A DNA stretch of 64,000 nt. It comes from JAEYZS01 sp964469265 (GTDB taxonomy: Bacteria; Bdellovibrionota; Bdellovibrionia; Bdellovibrionales; JAEYZS01). A model generated the notes under the pieces. It had not been told where the DNA came from, did not search any database, and saw nothing but the letters and a program-made list of their open reading frames with translations. Position numbers and translations under genes: made by a program. Location of the stretch: positions 7,409-71,408 of the forward strand of contig CAYXYF010000009.1 in assembly GCA_964469265.1 (NCBI GenBank), given 5' to 3'. The stretch's first letter is position 1. Each line of letters begins with the position of its first letter. Positions 53,973 to 63,319 of this stretch are shown here, piece after piece.

Positions 53973-55364
53973 ATGAAGAACGTTTTTGAAAACTTAATTA
54001 AAATGACGCTCACGATGGCGCTTGTCGCTTGTGCTGGACAAAGCTCAGATCCTCTTAAGGAATATGATGCAGTTAAAAGAGTCCCTCTACACGAAGAACC
54101 GTCAGATGGTAGCGTTTATGAAGCTCCCCTTTTACGCTTAGAAGTAATGGGTGGTAGTGAAGAAAACTATGGAGTTTTTGCAGTAAACAAACGCAGCCAT
54201 TTTGATGTCAAAGCTGTTCAATTATCACAAGACAACCCAGCTAAAATTACATCGATGGGAATTGAAAATTTTAAAGGCTCAGACCAACCAACAGTACAAC
54301 GAATTTCAAACGACACTTTAAGAATTAGCTGGAGCCCTAAAGAAACAAATATTCCAACTGGAAGAAATTCTACTCAAAAACGCTTTGACGTTGTTGCACT
54401 CTACGATGCTTTTGGTAAAAAAGGAGCGCGAGAAGTCAAAGAAATTACGGTTACCATAAACCGTGATCTTCAAACCCCACAAATCACAGGAACGTCAGGC
54501 TTAAAAGGGATAAAAGCACAGGAAGGCAAAAAAGTAGCCTTCTCAGTCACAGTTAAAGATCCAAACTATAATGGCTCAGGAATTCCGGAAATCATGTTCC
54601 CTAAGCAAATGTATACAAATACAGAAGCATTTATGGCTGATGCCTCCGTCTATGAAACCCAAAACTTAGCGATCAAACAAAATCCTGCTTATAATGGAGA
54701 TGGTGTATTTACTTTCTTTCATGTTTTGGACTTAGAAAGACTCCCTGAACATCGAGACAGAAAAGGAAACATCGATCAAAACGCAGCAACAGTTAAGCTT
54801 TGTTTAAATATAAGAGTAAACAGCGTTGCAACCATTCTATCAGGGGTAACCCAAGAGTGCTTTGACGCCGAATACAGCTCACAACCTGCGGATGTTAAAT
54901 TTGCATCTGCAGACAGGAAGATTATCGCTGGAAAAGAAAATAAAATAGCATTTAGCCTTGCGACTTCAAACTCTCTATCTGCCCTATCAATTAAAAATGA
55001 AAAGGAAATCGCAAACCTCGCAGGTGAAAAGTCTATAGAGTGTATCTCTGAAAACGAGAAAAACTCAAAACTAAATTGTCTATTAACTTGGACACCAACC
55101 TGTAATGCCAAAGCAAATACAGCAAAAGCATCTAAGCTAAACCTTAAAGTTGTTTCGACTTTAAACAATAAGTCTAAAGAAACAGCAATCGACGAGCAAT
55201 TTGAAATTGACCACACAGATTGTGAAGCTAAAGCCGCAGCAGAAAAGGCTGAGAAAGCAGCCGCGGAAGAAAAGGCAGCACAAGAAAAAGCTGCCACTGA
55301 AGCGGCTAAAAAAGCTCAAGAGGCTGCAAACCAGTCCAAAGCTAACTCGGAGAATAAGTCATGA
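53973..55364 (+). CDS. Lipoprotein with Ala/Lys/Glu-rich coiled-coil tail (gliding cluster)
   Basis: A 463-residue protein with a lipobox (LVAC, Cys21). The mature part is probably beta-sandwich domains, with repeated fragments such as KVAFSVTVKDPNY and NKIAFSLATSN, and four late Cys residues. The last 50 residues are an Ala/Lys/Glu heptad-like helix (AEKAEKAAAEEKAAQEKAA). No named family. Its stop overlaps the next start (ATGA), so it is a fixed member of the operon. Confidence 0.65.
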   Translation: MKNVFENLIKMTLTMALVACAGQSSDPLKEYDAVKRVPLHEEPSDGSVYEAPLLRLEVMGGSEENYGVFAVNKRSHFDVKAVQLSQDNPAKITSMGIENFKGSDQPTVQRISNDTLRISWSPKETNIPTGRNSTQKRFDVVALYDAFGKKGAREVKEITVTINRDLQTPQITGTSGLKGIKAQEGKKVAFSVTVKDPNYNGSGIPEIMFPKQMYTNTEAFMADASVYETQNLAIKQNPAYNGDGVFTFFHVLDLERLPEHRDRKGNIDQNAATVKLCLNIRVNSVATILSGVTQECFDAEYSSQPADVKFASADRKIIAGKENKIAFSLATSNSLSALSIKNEKEIANLAGEKSIECISENEKNSKLNCLLTWTPTCNAKANTAKASKLNLKVVSTLNNKSKETAIDEQFEIDHTDCEAKAAAEKAEKAAAEEKAAQEKAATEAAKKAQEAANQSKANSENKS

Positions 55365-56086
55365 AAAAACTTACACTTTTAACATTGATCCTTTCGGTAG
55401 CATTCTCATCAGCGGCGTTTGCATCTCAAAAGAAATCACTTAAAAAAGATTTTGCAACCCTTGGTGATAATAAAGTTTTTGCTGAAAGAGTAAAAAATAT
55501 CAGCCAAGATAAAAAAGTTCGAATTGTTCAGAACAGAATTGTGGACCTGCATAACCGCTTTGAACTCGCTGGTACTTATGGTTATAGCGCTGGCGGAGAT
55601 AGTTATGTTACAACACAGCACCTTGGCGGAATACTGGATTTTCACTTCAGTCCAAGATTTGCCGTTGGCGTACGGTATCAACACTATTTCAATGAACTAA
55701 CGAATGAAGGAAAAGCTCAATACGATGCTGCACGAAGAGCTCAAGCCATTGACCCTGCTGCTGCCAACCAAGTTCCTGATGTGGACTTCCCTGAAAATGT
55801 TGGTCTGGTGACATTCACCTATTCTCCCATTTACGGTAAACTAAATCTTTTTGATATGAGTGTGGCACATTTTGATATTTACACTCTTGCAGGATATGGA
55901 AAAATGATTCTTAATTCTGGAGAATCAGATGTTCTAACAGCAGGCCTTGGAATGGGAATATGGGTCACTCAGAACTTTTCAGCTCGCCTTGAAGCTCGAT
56001 ATGAAGCTTATCAAGACTTAATTGGTACCTATAACAGAAGTCAAAATAATATCCAAGGCATGCTCGCTGTCGGTATTTTATTATGA
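55361..56086 (+). CDS. Outer-membrane beta-barrel protein (gliding cluster)
   Basis: A 241-residue protein with a signal peptide (KLTLLTLILSVAFSSAAFAS). Residues 60-241 have the alternating aromatic pattern of an eight-stranded barrel (LGGILDFHFSPRFAVGVRYQHYF, IYTLAGYGKMIL, LGMGIWVTQNFSARLEARYEAY), ending in a hydrophobic strand. It matches the outer-membrane barrel proteins found in Glt gliding clusters. Overlapping ATGA junctions join it to both neighbours. Confidence 0.8.
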   Translation: MKKLTLLTLILSVAFSSAAFASQKKSLKKDFATLGDNKVFAERVKNISQDKKVRIVQNRIVDLHNRFELAGTYGYSAGGDSYVTTQHLGGILDFHFSPRFAVGVRYQHYFNELTNEGKAQYDAARRAQAIDPAAANQVPDVDFPENVGLVTFTYSPIYGKLNLFDMSVAHFDIYTLAGYGKMILNSGESDVLTAGLGMGIWVTQNFSARLEARYEAYQDLIGTYNRSQNNIQGMLAVGILL

Positions 56087-56931
56087 TAAAGTATTTTGTA
56101 CTCTACATTCTGCTTGGTCTTGCTATCATTAGCGGATCATCAACTGTTGCGGAAGCTAAGGCTTCTAAAAAAACAGTTCAGTCTGAAGATCTTAAAAACC
56201 TCAATAAAGCTCGAAAGCTTTACGGACAGAATAAATTAGTTGATGCTATCGAGTACTATGCGAAGGTTTCTAAAACTTCTGACTATTGGGTGGAGTCTGT
56301 AGAAGAAAAGGCATGGGCTTACACCAGACAAAAAGATTATGACAAAGCTCTTGCAGCACTGAAGTCTATTTTTAACCCCGTCTTTGCGCCTTTTATCGGT
56401 CCTGAAACCTATGTGCTAAGTGCATATTTAGATCTTAGAATATGCAATTACAAAGGCGCATTTGACAAGATTGCTTTATTTAAAGCCGAAATGCTTCCTC
56501 GAGTAGAAGCTCTAGAAGATATCGTAAATAACCCAAAATCTGAATTTGTTGCCCATTGGGTAAACCGATTTGCAAAAGAAGATATTAAAAGTTCGGAACA
56601 ATTGGGTAAGGACCTAACTAAGCTTCCTCGATATATTCAAAAAGAAACGCGCAAGATCACTTACAACCGCATGAAGCAAATGGCGCAAGCGGATCTTAAA
56701 GAAATTGAAAGAAACTTAAACAAATTAAAAATTATCGAAGTGGAAGTTGCTCAGCGCTCATTTGTTTATGAAAAGCCTGAGAAAACCGCAAAGCTTAAGT
56801 TTGACAAAAGAAAAGCGTCAGACATTCTTATTTTTCCTGATGAACAAGGCAGCGGTGAAGTTTGGCTAGATGAAATCGGAAAGTATGAGGTTAGAACTAA
56901 CCGCTGCAATCCGAACGGAGAAAAGTCATGA
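56083..56931 (+). CDS. Periplasmic TPR protein (gliding cluster, GltE-like)
   Basis: A 282-residue exported protein (signal peptide YFVLYILLGLAIISGSS). Residues 30-150 hold TPR-like helices (LNKARKLYGQNKLVDAIEYYAKV, KAWAYTRQKDYDKALAALKSI). The C terminus is a helix-rich segment ending with a strand region (SDILIFPDEQGSGEVWLDE). Both ends overlap neighbours by four bases. The role is probably scaffold or adaptor between motor and outer-membrane parts. Confidence 0.7.
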   Translation: MIKYFVLYILLGLAIISGSSTVAEAKASKKTVQSEDLKNLNKARKLYGQNKLVDAIEYYAKVSKTSDYWVESVEEKAWAYTRQKDYDKALAALKSIFNPVFAPFIGPETYVLSAYLDLRICNYKGAFDKIALFKAEMLPRVEALEDIVNNPKSEFVAHWVNRFAKEDIKSSEQLGKDLTKLPRYIQKETRKITYNRMKQMAQADLKEIERNLNKLKIIEVEVAQRSFVYEKPEKTAKLKFDKRKASDILIFPDEQGSGEVWLDEIGKYEVRTNRCNPNGEKS

Positions 56932-58100
56932 AGACACGAAGAATTACTTTAGGTGTTGCCGCATTGGCATTACTCACAATTGTTGCTTGCAATAAAAAAT
57001 CCATAAACCCGCGTCTTCAAGCCCCTGCTGAAAAAATCGCAAAAGTGGAACTGACCGCGGGGCAAACCAAAACGATCTCTGAGCCGAAAGTAAATATTCT
57101 GTTTGTTGTCGACAACTCGGGATCAATGAAATCGCATCAAGAGAAGTTGAAAGCTAATATTGGATTATTTGCCGATAAATTTTTTAATAACCCTCGAATT
57201 GATTATAAGATTGGCGTAGTGCCTATTTACGATCGCGTGTATCTCAATGACAAACACAGTTATGGAACCTCAGGTGTTCGTAAGATGAACCCCTTAGGCG
57301 AGCTTATTCCACTGAAAGACAAGAATGGCAATCTCATCGAAGGTGCTCCGTATATTACAAGGGACACACCAGATGCGAAAAATGTCTTAAGAAACACTGT
57401 TGCCATTGGTATTCAGTGGGGTCCAGAAGCAGAAGAATCTTTTTCTCCCGTTATTGAAGTGATTTCAAACGAAGCGAAGAATCAAACTATTAATGGTGGG
57501 TTTTATGAGAAAGATGCTTACCTTGTGGTTATTTTCTTAACTGATGCCGATGACGTCACACCAAGTATGAGTTCTGATGATTTTTATGATTATCTTATTG
57601 ATGCAAAAGGTGGGGACGAAAGCAAAGTTCTTATCGCAGCGGCTTTGCCGAGTGCAAAAAACAACTCAGCACGTTGTCGTGTGGATGGGAACGGTCCTCA
57701 ATACAAATTCCCAGCTCTTATAGCACGCTCTGGAGCTATTATGGCAGATCTTTGTTCTAATACATTTGGACAAGCCTTAGCAATCTTTGGTGAGCAGTTA
57801 GTGCAACAAGTGGGATCACAGGTTATTCAATTAGATTTTATTCCCGACGTGAACTTTACGGTATCCTATGGAGCAAAAGGCTCAAAGCTTGAAGACCGAC
57901 AGATCGTTCCGAGAGGGCCCAAGGGATATTCATTTAATCCGCGAACTCAGCAGATTGTTTTAAGCCCTGAGCTTGCAATACAGAGACTGCCAGACGGTCA
58001 GTTGTTTGTTGAAGCTCGTCCAGCAAAAATAAGAAACATCCAAAATGGACGGACAATGTCTCTTGCGGAAGAAGCCGCATTAAAGACTCAGAATAAATAG
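56928..58100 (+). CDS. von Willebrand A domain lipoprotein (CglB-like adhesin)
   Basis: A 390-residue lipoprotein with a lipobox cysteine at 21 (TIVAC). A von Willebrand A domain covers about 55-275, with a complete metal-ion-dependent adhesion site: Asp62-x-Ser64-x-Ser66 (VVDNSGSM), Thr in the next loop and Asp in FLTDADDVT. In Myxococcus the VWA lipoprotein CglB is the integrin-like adhesin of gliding focal adhesions; position at the end of this operon supports the same role here. A beta domain follows to the C terminus. Confidence 0.8.
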   Translation: MKTRRITLGVAALALLTIVACNKKSINPRLQAPAEKIAKVELTAGQTKTISEPKVNILFVVDNSGSMKSHQEKLKANIGLFADKFFNNPRIDYKIGVVPIYDRVYLNDKHSYGTSGVRKMNPLGELIPLKDKNGNLIEGAPYITRDTPDAKNVLRNTVAIGIQWGPEAEESFSPVIEVISNEAKNQTINGGFYEKDAYLVVIFLTDADDVTPSMSSDDFYDYLIDAKGGDESKVLIAAALPSAKNNSARCRVDGNGPQYKFPALIARSGAIMADLCSNTFGQALAIFGEQLVQQVGSQVIQLDFIPDVNFTVSYGAKGSKLEDRQIVPRGPKGYSFNPRTQQIVLSPELAIQRLPDGQLFVEARPAKIRNIQNGRTMSLAEEAALKTQNK

Positions 58101-58130
58101 TTTTATAATTGACCCCGTAATTGCACTTTC

Positions 58131-58156
58131 GTAGCATTCCTTCAAAGGAGTGCTAC
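58131..58156 (+). promoter_or_regulatory. Hairpin covering the ribosome site of the lipoprotein gene
   Basis: GTAGCATTCC (58131-58140) and GGAGTGCTAC (58147-58156) form a 10-bp stem with one G-U pair and a TTCAAA loop. The 3' arm contains the GGAG of the ribosome site and ends immediately before ATG 58157. No T-run follows. Confidence 0.6.
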
Positions 58157-58672
58157 ATGTTTCATATTTTAAGCATAATAATAATATCTTTTTTCCTGAG
58201 TTCTTGCTCTGCCCCTTCAAAGACAAGCTACGATCTTGCTAAGCTTCAACCGAATGAAAGGGTTTATACAGGAAATATCCAAGTCACCCTTAATGGCAAA
58301 ACGAACGCGGATTTAACCTGCGATCTTTTTTTAAACTCCGATATTGCTCCTATGGTTCGGTTAACACCTTCTGGAGATTATATATTTAAATCCAATCGCA
58401 AGACTCTTGCATTGACACGAATTGCCTGCATTCATAAAATCGGAAACAAATCGATCTGGGCCAAGCAGTCGTTAAATCTAAAAAGAATCGAACGACCTGC
58501 ACAGTCCGATCACATACATCATTTAGATCATATTGTAATTCAGTGGACGATTCCTGAAGAAGAGCTTCAGGCTGACGATATCGATGTGTTTGGATCAAAC
58601 ACTCTTAAGAAGAATATCGGTACTATTGACGTTAAATCATTACCTTATTCAGAAACTCTCGATCAGCAATAA
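58157..58672 (+). CDS. Lipoprotein of unknown function
   Basis: From ATG 58157, the start just past the hairpin; 171 residues. A lipobox (FLSSC) precedes a mature beta-rich domain with two Cys residues (LTCDLFLN, RIACIHKIG). I recognise no family. It overlaps the 3' end of the converging mreB gene by 41 nt, including about 14 C-terminal codons, an unusually long overlap. The start codon is directly after the SD hairpin, so translation may be conditional. Confidence 0.6.
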   Translation: MFHILSIIIISFFLSSCSAPSKTSYDLAKLQPNERVYTGNIQVTLNGKTNADLTCDLFLNSDIAPMVRLTPSGDYIFKSNRKTLALTRIACIHKIGNKSIWAKQSLNLKRIERPAQSDHIHHLDHIVIQWTIPEEELQADDIDVFGSNTLKKNIGTIDVKSLPYSETLDQQ

Positions 58673-59660
58673 TTTTCTCTCCGCCTTTTGCGATGGTCAA
58701 AAGCGGATCTTCAGCTAAGCGGATCGGTACCCGAATCTCGCGGCGGAGACGTTCATCAAGATCTCTAATCAAGGCTCCCCCACCTGCTAAGACAATCCCG
58801 TCTTCAATAATATCAGAGACAAGTTCTGGCGGGATATTTTCAAGCGTTCTATGAACAGCTTCAATGATCATAGAAAGTGAACCATTCATCGCTTTGCCGA
58901 TATCTTTTGATGTCACTTCAATGGATTTAGGAAGGCCCGCTGTGGCGTCAATGCCTTTTAAGTTTGTCATAAGTACAGGGCGGTCTTCTAAGGCGGTTCC
59001 GACCTGTAGTTTTACTTTCTCTGCTGTTTGGTCACCAATGATTAAGTTAAAAGTTTTTTTGATATAATCCACAATGTCTCGGTCAAATCCGTGTCCCCCG
59101 ACACGAACGGCTTCGCAATGAACAATTCCGTATAAAGAAATCACTGCAACCTCTGTTGTTCCGCCACCGATATCAATGATCATACTAGCTTTCGGCTGAT
59201 CAACTCGTAAACCTGCGCCCACCGCTGAAGCCATCGGCTCATCAATAACAAAAACTTTTTTAGCACCAGCGGCTATACCAGCTTGAATGCAGGCCTTTTT
59301 CTCAACATCTGTCACTCCGTAAGGAAGTGAGACAACCACTGTGGGTTTTTTAAAAAATTTTACGACTCCTGGTTTTTGGAAAAAATATCGTAACATTGTC
59401 TCAGTCACATCAAGGTCTGCAATAACTCCATCAACCAACGGATGGGTGACAATCATATTACCTGGAGCTCGGCCCATCTTCTCTTTTGCTTCGGCACCGA
59501 CTGCTAGGATTTTCTTTTTTCCGTGATTTTCTTTGTACGCTACAACTGAAGGTTCATTAACGATAAGACCGCGGCGATTAGCAACAACGAGAGTATTTGC
59601 GGTGCCTAAATCAATGTAGATATCTGCACCCGCATCTGACTTCTTAAAGGGAAAGATCAT
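58632..59660 (-). CDS. mreB: Rod shape-determining protein MreB
   Basis: A 342-residue actin-like ATPase with the family's phosphate-1 loop (DIYIDLGTANTLV), LPYGVTDVEKKA, phosphate-2 DIGGGTTEVAVISL and the adenosine motif VLAGGGALI. It forms membrane filaments guiding lateral wall synthesis. In Myxococcus MreB also scaffolds the gliding motor, so a neighbouring mreB is notable. No mreC or mreD follows here. AAGGATAAAAT precedes the ATG. Confidence 0.95.
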   Translation of the reverse strand: MIFPFKKSDAGADIYIDLGTANTLVVANRRGLIVNEPSVVAYKENHGKKKILAVGAEAKEKMGRAPGNMIVTHPLVDGVIADLDVTETMLRYFFQKPGVVKFFKKPTVVVSLPYGVTDVEKKACIQAGIAAGAKKVFVIDEPMASAVGAGLRVDQPKASMIIDIGGGTTEVAVISLYGIVHCEAVRVGGHGFDRDIVDYIKKTFNLIIGDQTAEKVKLQVGTALEDRPVLMTNLKGIDATAGLPKSIEVTSKDIGKAMNGSLSMIIEAVHRTLENIPPELVSDIIEDGIVLAGGGALIRDLDERLRREIRVPIRLAEDPLLTIAKGGEKIIADREFLNKVMI

Positions 59661-59700
59661 ATTTTATCCTTAATTAGGCTTTAAGTAATGTGTTCAGTAA

Positions 59701-60066
59701 TTATACTAACTGATAAAACAAAAGCGCAACCCAAACTACTTTAGCCGCAATGTGAAGAAACTGATCAACATGGAACCCATACCAGTTCTCAGACTTTCCA
59801 TAGTCGGTTATCCAATGGACTACTGTTTCTGCTACTCCCAGCCAAATTCGTTGCGTGATGAGAAACACCATCAAGCCATGATGAAACGAATGAGCGCTAA
59901 GAACCCACGGCCATATCGTTTCAACCTGCCCCTTTCGTCCCAGCTGTGCGGTATCCTTATTGTGGCGGTTCTTGTAGGTTGCAATCCAATCTGTTTGGAG
60001 AGCAAAATCCGCGACCGCGTGTCCTGCGATCAGCAAGAAAAGTAATGTAAATATTGTTTCAAACAT
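59701..60066 (-). CDS. DUF3307 membrane protein
   Basis: A 121-residue protein with about four membrane helices. Family residues are AGHAVADFALQTDWIATYKNRHN near the N terminus, LSAHSFHHGLMVF, and ETVVHWITDYGKSE. The His/Asp residues suggest a metal or proton site, but the function of DUF3307 is unknown. It is alone between mreB and the divergent DTW gene. Confidence 0.8.
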   Translation of the reverse strand: MFETIFTLLFLLIAGHAVADFALQTDWIATYKNRHNKDTAQLGRKGQVETIWPWVLSAHSFHHGLMVFLITQRIWLGVAETVVHWITDYGKSENWYGFHVDQFLHIAAKVVWVALLFYQLV

Positions 60067-60200
60067 GCTTGATAAACCTCGCTTTCATAAAAGATAACCT
60101 TCTATTTTTACTTATGAAATAAAATTTTCACCCCAGCCTATCCTAAGGTCTATATTCATACTTGGAGCCCTCTTGAAAATAGTGGTATAAATGAAATCCT

Positions 60201-60806
60201 ATGAGCCGCAAAGCCAACAAAGGCAACCGTTGTTTCAAGTGCAAAATGAAGGATACTCATTGTATTTGTGAGCACCTTGTTGGGATTAATAACCTCACGC
60301 CCGTCACAATCCTTATGCATTACCGAGAAGCCATCACCACGACTAACACAGGAAGAATTGCTAATTTTTTACTCAACAATAGCTCCGTTCACTATCGCGG
60401 TCTTATTGATCAAAAAATTGAAAGCCCCTTGCTTGCAAATCACACACCGCTTTATCTCTACCCTTCTGAGAACGCAGAGGTCCTTACGCATGAGCTTGTT
60501 CAAAAAATAGGCGGCAAAATTCAGCTCATTATTCCAGATGGAAGCTGGAGACAAGCACAGAAGGTTGCTAAGAGAGAGTCATTTTTAAAAGATACCTTAC
60601 ACATCAAGCTTCCTGATAGTCCCCCAGGAATTTTCTTTTTAAGACGTAAAATCAAGGATGAAGGTGTTTCCACGCTGGAGGCCATTGCTCGCGCGTTGGG
60701 AATTATTGAATCAAAAGAGCTACAAAATAATTTAGAAAGTGTTTTTAGAATAATGGTTGAAAAAACTCTCGACACTCGAGGAAAGAAATTAGCAAACTAT
60801 GAATAA
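60201..60806 (+). CDS. DTW-domain tRNA-uridine aminocarboxypropyltransferase (TapT family)
   Basis: A 201-residue protein. An N-terminal cysteine cluster (CFKCKMKDTHCIC, residues 9-21) probably binds zinc. The DTW-type motif appears as PDGSWRQAQKV near 112-122; the second residue after Asp differs from the canonical DxTW. TapT enzymes add an aminocarboxypropyl group to uridine in tRNA using SAM. It overlaps the next gene by 8 nt. Confidence 0.82.
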   Translation: MSRKANKGNRCFKCKMKDTHCICEHLVGINNLTPVTILMHYREAITTTNTGRIANFLLNNSSVHYRGLIDQKIESPLLANHTPLYLYPSENAEVLTHELVQKIGGKIQLIIPDGSWRQAQKVAKRESFLKDTLHIKLPDSPPGIFFLRRKIKDEGVSTLEAIARALGIIESKELQNNLESVFRIMVEKTLDTRGKKLANYE

Positions 60807-61440
60807 CTCCAAACCTAGCAGTTTTAAAATGATAAACGTCGGTCAAATATTTATCCGAGGGACACTCGTGTTGCTCCCACTGTTTGTGAGTATTTACGCT
60901 GTCATTTGGCTCGGACAGACTATTGATAGAATTTTTGGAAAGATGTTAAATACTTTTTCTCCCGAGTATCAGCTTCCATCTGGCGTAGGCTTAGTAGTAG
61001 GTCTTGTTATTATATTTTTTATCGGAGTAACATCTGAATTTTTTATCGCAAAGTATATTAACGCCGTTATCCAACGTCTTATCAGTAGAATTCCACTGGT
61101 GAGCACGATATTTAATTCCTTAAAGAGTCTTGCAGATTATTTAAATCCACGAAATGAAACGGCCAGAGGAAAAACCGTCGTTGTACACTTTCCATCTCGT
61201 GATGAGGGTCCGAACAAAATTAAACTTGTTGGTTTTATGACTCAAAAGAGCGTAGCCGATATGCCGCCCGATCTTGCAGGGGCTTTAAACGATGATGAGC
61301 TTGTTGCAGTCTATCTCCCTATGAGCTACCAAGTGGGTGGATACACAGCCTTTGTCAAACGCAGTCAGGTAGAAGAGGTTAATATTTCTTTTGAGAAAGC
61401 AATGCAAGGGACTCTAACGAGCTGGATGCAGGTTAAATAG
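60799..61440 (+). CDS. DUF502 membrane protein
   Basis: A 213-residue protein with two N-terminal helices (about 18-40 and 58-78) and a C-terminal soluble domain. DUF502 hallmarks are GTLVLLPLFVSIYAV, RLISRIPLVSTIFNSLKSL and VAVYLPMSYQVGGYTAFV. Function is unknown; it is broadly conserved in bacteria and plants. It forms a two-gene unit with the DTW gene, and its stop is followed directly by the dispersed repeat. Confidence 0.85.
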   Translation: MNNSKPSSFKMINVGQIFIRGTLVLLPLFVSIYAVIWLGQTIDRIFGKMLNTFSPEYQLPSGVGLVVGLVIIFFIGVTSEFFIAKYINAVIQRLISRIPLVSTIFNSLKSLADYLNPRNETARGKTVVVHFPSRDEGPNKIKLVGFMTQKSVADMPPDLAGALNDDELVAVYLPMSYQVGGYTAFVKRSQVEEVNISFEKAMQGTLTSWMQVK

Positions 61441-61479
61441 TAAAGGTACAGCCTTCCCTTTTGTTTCGCAGATGCTAAA
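61441..61479 (+). repeat. Dispersed 39-bp intergenic repeat, copy 2
   Basis: This copy begins with TAAAGGTACAGCC on the base after the DUF502 stop and matches copy 1 (33902-33940) at 37 of 39 positions. The remainder of the 170-nt intergenic region has no gene; it includes a perfect palindrome CCAGCGCTGG (61591-61600) and a GGCGCA/TGTGCC hairpin (61575-61592) before the end of the next gene. Confidence 0.75.
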
Positions 61480-61610
61480 TGGATTTAGCCAGCCTCATCT
61501 GGTTAAGTAACTTTCAATTTTACTAAAACCAAACTGCTTGATGGCTGCACGCTGATTGTGGGCTCGACACAGATGGCGCATTACGTTGTGCCAGCGCTGG
61601 TAGTGAAATT

Positions 61611-62078
61611 TTAAGCGTTAGCAGTTTTTGTTTTCTGAGATTCTAGTTCTGCTCGGACTATTTTTGAAATTTCTGCGCTCATATAGACTGCGGGGTGAGT
61701 GCTGTATTGGGCAAATTGTTCTACGGAAAGCATGATTATCTTTAACCAGAATTCGGATTTCTGGAATGAGTCTTCTCCGAATTCTCTGTAGGTTTCAAAC
61801 CAACCCTTGACCCATGATTGAACTTGTTTTTCGACTTCTCGTTTTAACTGTTCGATTCTGTATTTAATTCTAAGAATTAACAAATATGGCAGCACAACAC
61901 CGAAGAGAATTGTTAGAGTTGCGGTGGTGATGAGTTCCCAATGGATCTCATTCATTGTTTGATAGAGCCTTACACTAAGGACGATCCCTGAAACGACAGA
62001 AAGGACATTAAGAAAATAAAATGCGTAGAGCAAGTTTTTATAGAATTTAATTTTTTCAAGCAACAATGATGCTGGCAT
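61611..62078 (-). CDS. Small membrane protein of unknown function
   Basis: A 155-residue protein with two membrane helices (about 14-35 and 48-72) and a C-terminal amphipathic region with Lys/Glu. I recognise no family. It lies 8 nt after the AI-2E transporter gene, on the same strand, and may be an operon member. Confidence 0.6.
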   Translation of the reverse strand: MPASLLLEKIKFYKNLLYAFYFLNVLSVVSGIVLSVRLYQTMNEIHWELITTATLTILFGVVLPYLLILRIKYRIEQLKREVEKQVQSWVKGWFETYREFGEDSFQKSEFWLKIIMLSVEQFAQYSTHPAVYMSAEISKIVRAELESQKTKTANA

Positions 62079-62086
62079 TTTATCCT

Positions 62087-63319
62087 CTAGATGATGTAAT
62101 AATCTTTTAACCCCTTAACGAGGGTTTCAACGGAAACCTTAATTACCACTATTGTTGGTATCGCCAATAAGATTCCAGCAAATCCAAACAATAGTGAGCC
62201 CCCCACCACACTTAAAACCACGACAATGGGATGAAGATTTACGGCAGAGCCTAAAATAATAGGTTGGTAGAAGGCATTGTCTAATAACTGAGTCAATAGA
62301 ACCGTCGCTAAAATTCCGATCATGAGGTCATCGCCAGTCATAAACGGAATAAGAGGCGTAACATTTTCTGCAATAATCCCATAAGCAAGTCCCACAACAA
62401 GCCCTACAAACGGACCCACAAAAGGAATCGCATTGGTAACACCTGCAATCATTCCAATTAAAAACGCAGCTTGGATATCTAAGCCAACAAAGTATAAACC
62501 AATAAACATTGTTAGACCCACTAGTGAGCATTCAAGCACAGTACCTCTTAAGTACTTACCGATTGCGAGGTTCACTTGCTCAAAAACCGTCAAAGTAAGC
62601 TCAAAATAACGATTTGGAATAAACCGCACATAGTATCTGTGGATCTCGCCCTTATCAAAAAGCAGAAAGATAAAAACAAGGGGCATAACAATCCATATCG
62701 ATAAGACATTTAAGATTCGCGCTAAGGTGAAGGATTTAATCGGTTCAGGCTTCGATACCGATGAGGAAGGTTCACGCTGCTCCTCTAAAATTTTATGATC
62801 AATATTTTTAAGATAGAACTGATAATACTGCTCTTTGAGTTGCCCTCTGGAATAAAACTCTTGAAGAGATTGTTGCTGAGACTGAGTTAGAGTGAGGTAG
62901 TTATTTATATCTTTTATCACGGGAGATAATTCTTTATGCAGGACCTTCGCAATGACCCCGCGTTCTTCCTTTGGCTTGTCGACTTGAAAATAGGTATCTG
63001 TTTTTTCATTGAGCTTATACTGAACACGTGTCAACAGCTCTAGCTTTTTTGCATCAGATGGCAGTGAGGATCGAACAAGCCAAATTGCACTGAATAAAAA
63101 ACCAACAAATAAAATCGCGAGCCCAGAAACCCGAACCCCTTCGTGTAACCAGTGGTATTTAAATGAGTTGAGTAAGGGCTTACATAGGAACGCTAAGATT
63201 GCTCCCACTAGGACAGGAAGTATTAAATCCCTTAGTGCATAGAGGAGTCCGACGGCAGTCATAATGGATATTGCCGCCATGATAAGTTTAAAGATCGTTC
63301 CCCTTTGCTCTCTTGTCAT
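62087..63319 (-). CDS. AI-2E/PerM-family membrane transporter
   Basis: A 410-residue protein with about eight helices. Family motifs are LPVLVGAILAFLCKPLL near the N terminus, and late ones KYLRGTVLECSLVGLTMFIGLY, GMIAGVTNAIPFVGPFVG and LGSAVNLHPIVVVLSVVGGSLLFG. A large soluble region (about 75-205) lies between. Relatives export autoinducer-2 or act as Na+/H+ antiporters. Its ATG overlaps the stop of the cNMP-binding gene (TAATG). Confidence 0.87.
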   Translation of the reverse strand: MTREQRGTIFKLIMAAISIMTAVGLLYALRDLILPVLVGAILAFLCKPLLNSFKYHWLHEGVRVSGLAILFVGFLFSAIWLVRSSLPSDAKKLELLTRVQYKLNEKTDTYFQVDKPKEERGVIAKVLHKELSPVIKDINNYLTLTQSQQQSLQEFYSRGQLKEQYYQFYLKNIDHKILEEQREPSSSVSKPEPIKSFTLARILNVLSIWIVMPLVFIFLLFDKGEIHRYYVRFIPNRYFELTLTVFEQVNLAIGKYLRGTVLECSLVGLTMFIGLYFVGLDIQAAFLIGMIAGVTNAIPFVGPFVGLVVGLAYGIIAENVTPLIPFMTGDDLMIGILATVLLTQLLDNAFYQPIILGSAVNLHPIVVVLSVVGGSLLFGFAGILLAIPTIVVIKVSVETLVKGLKDYYII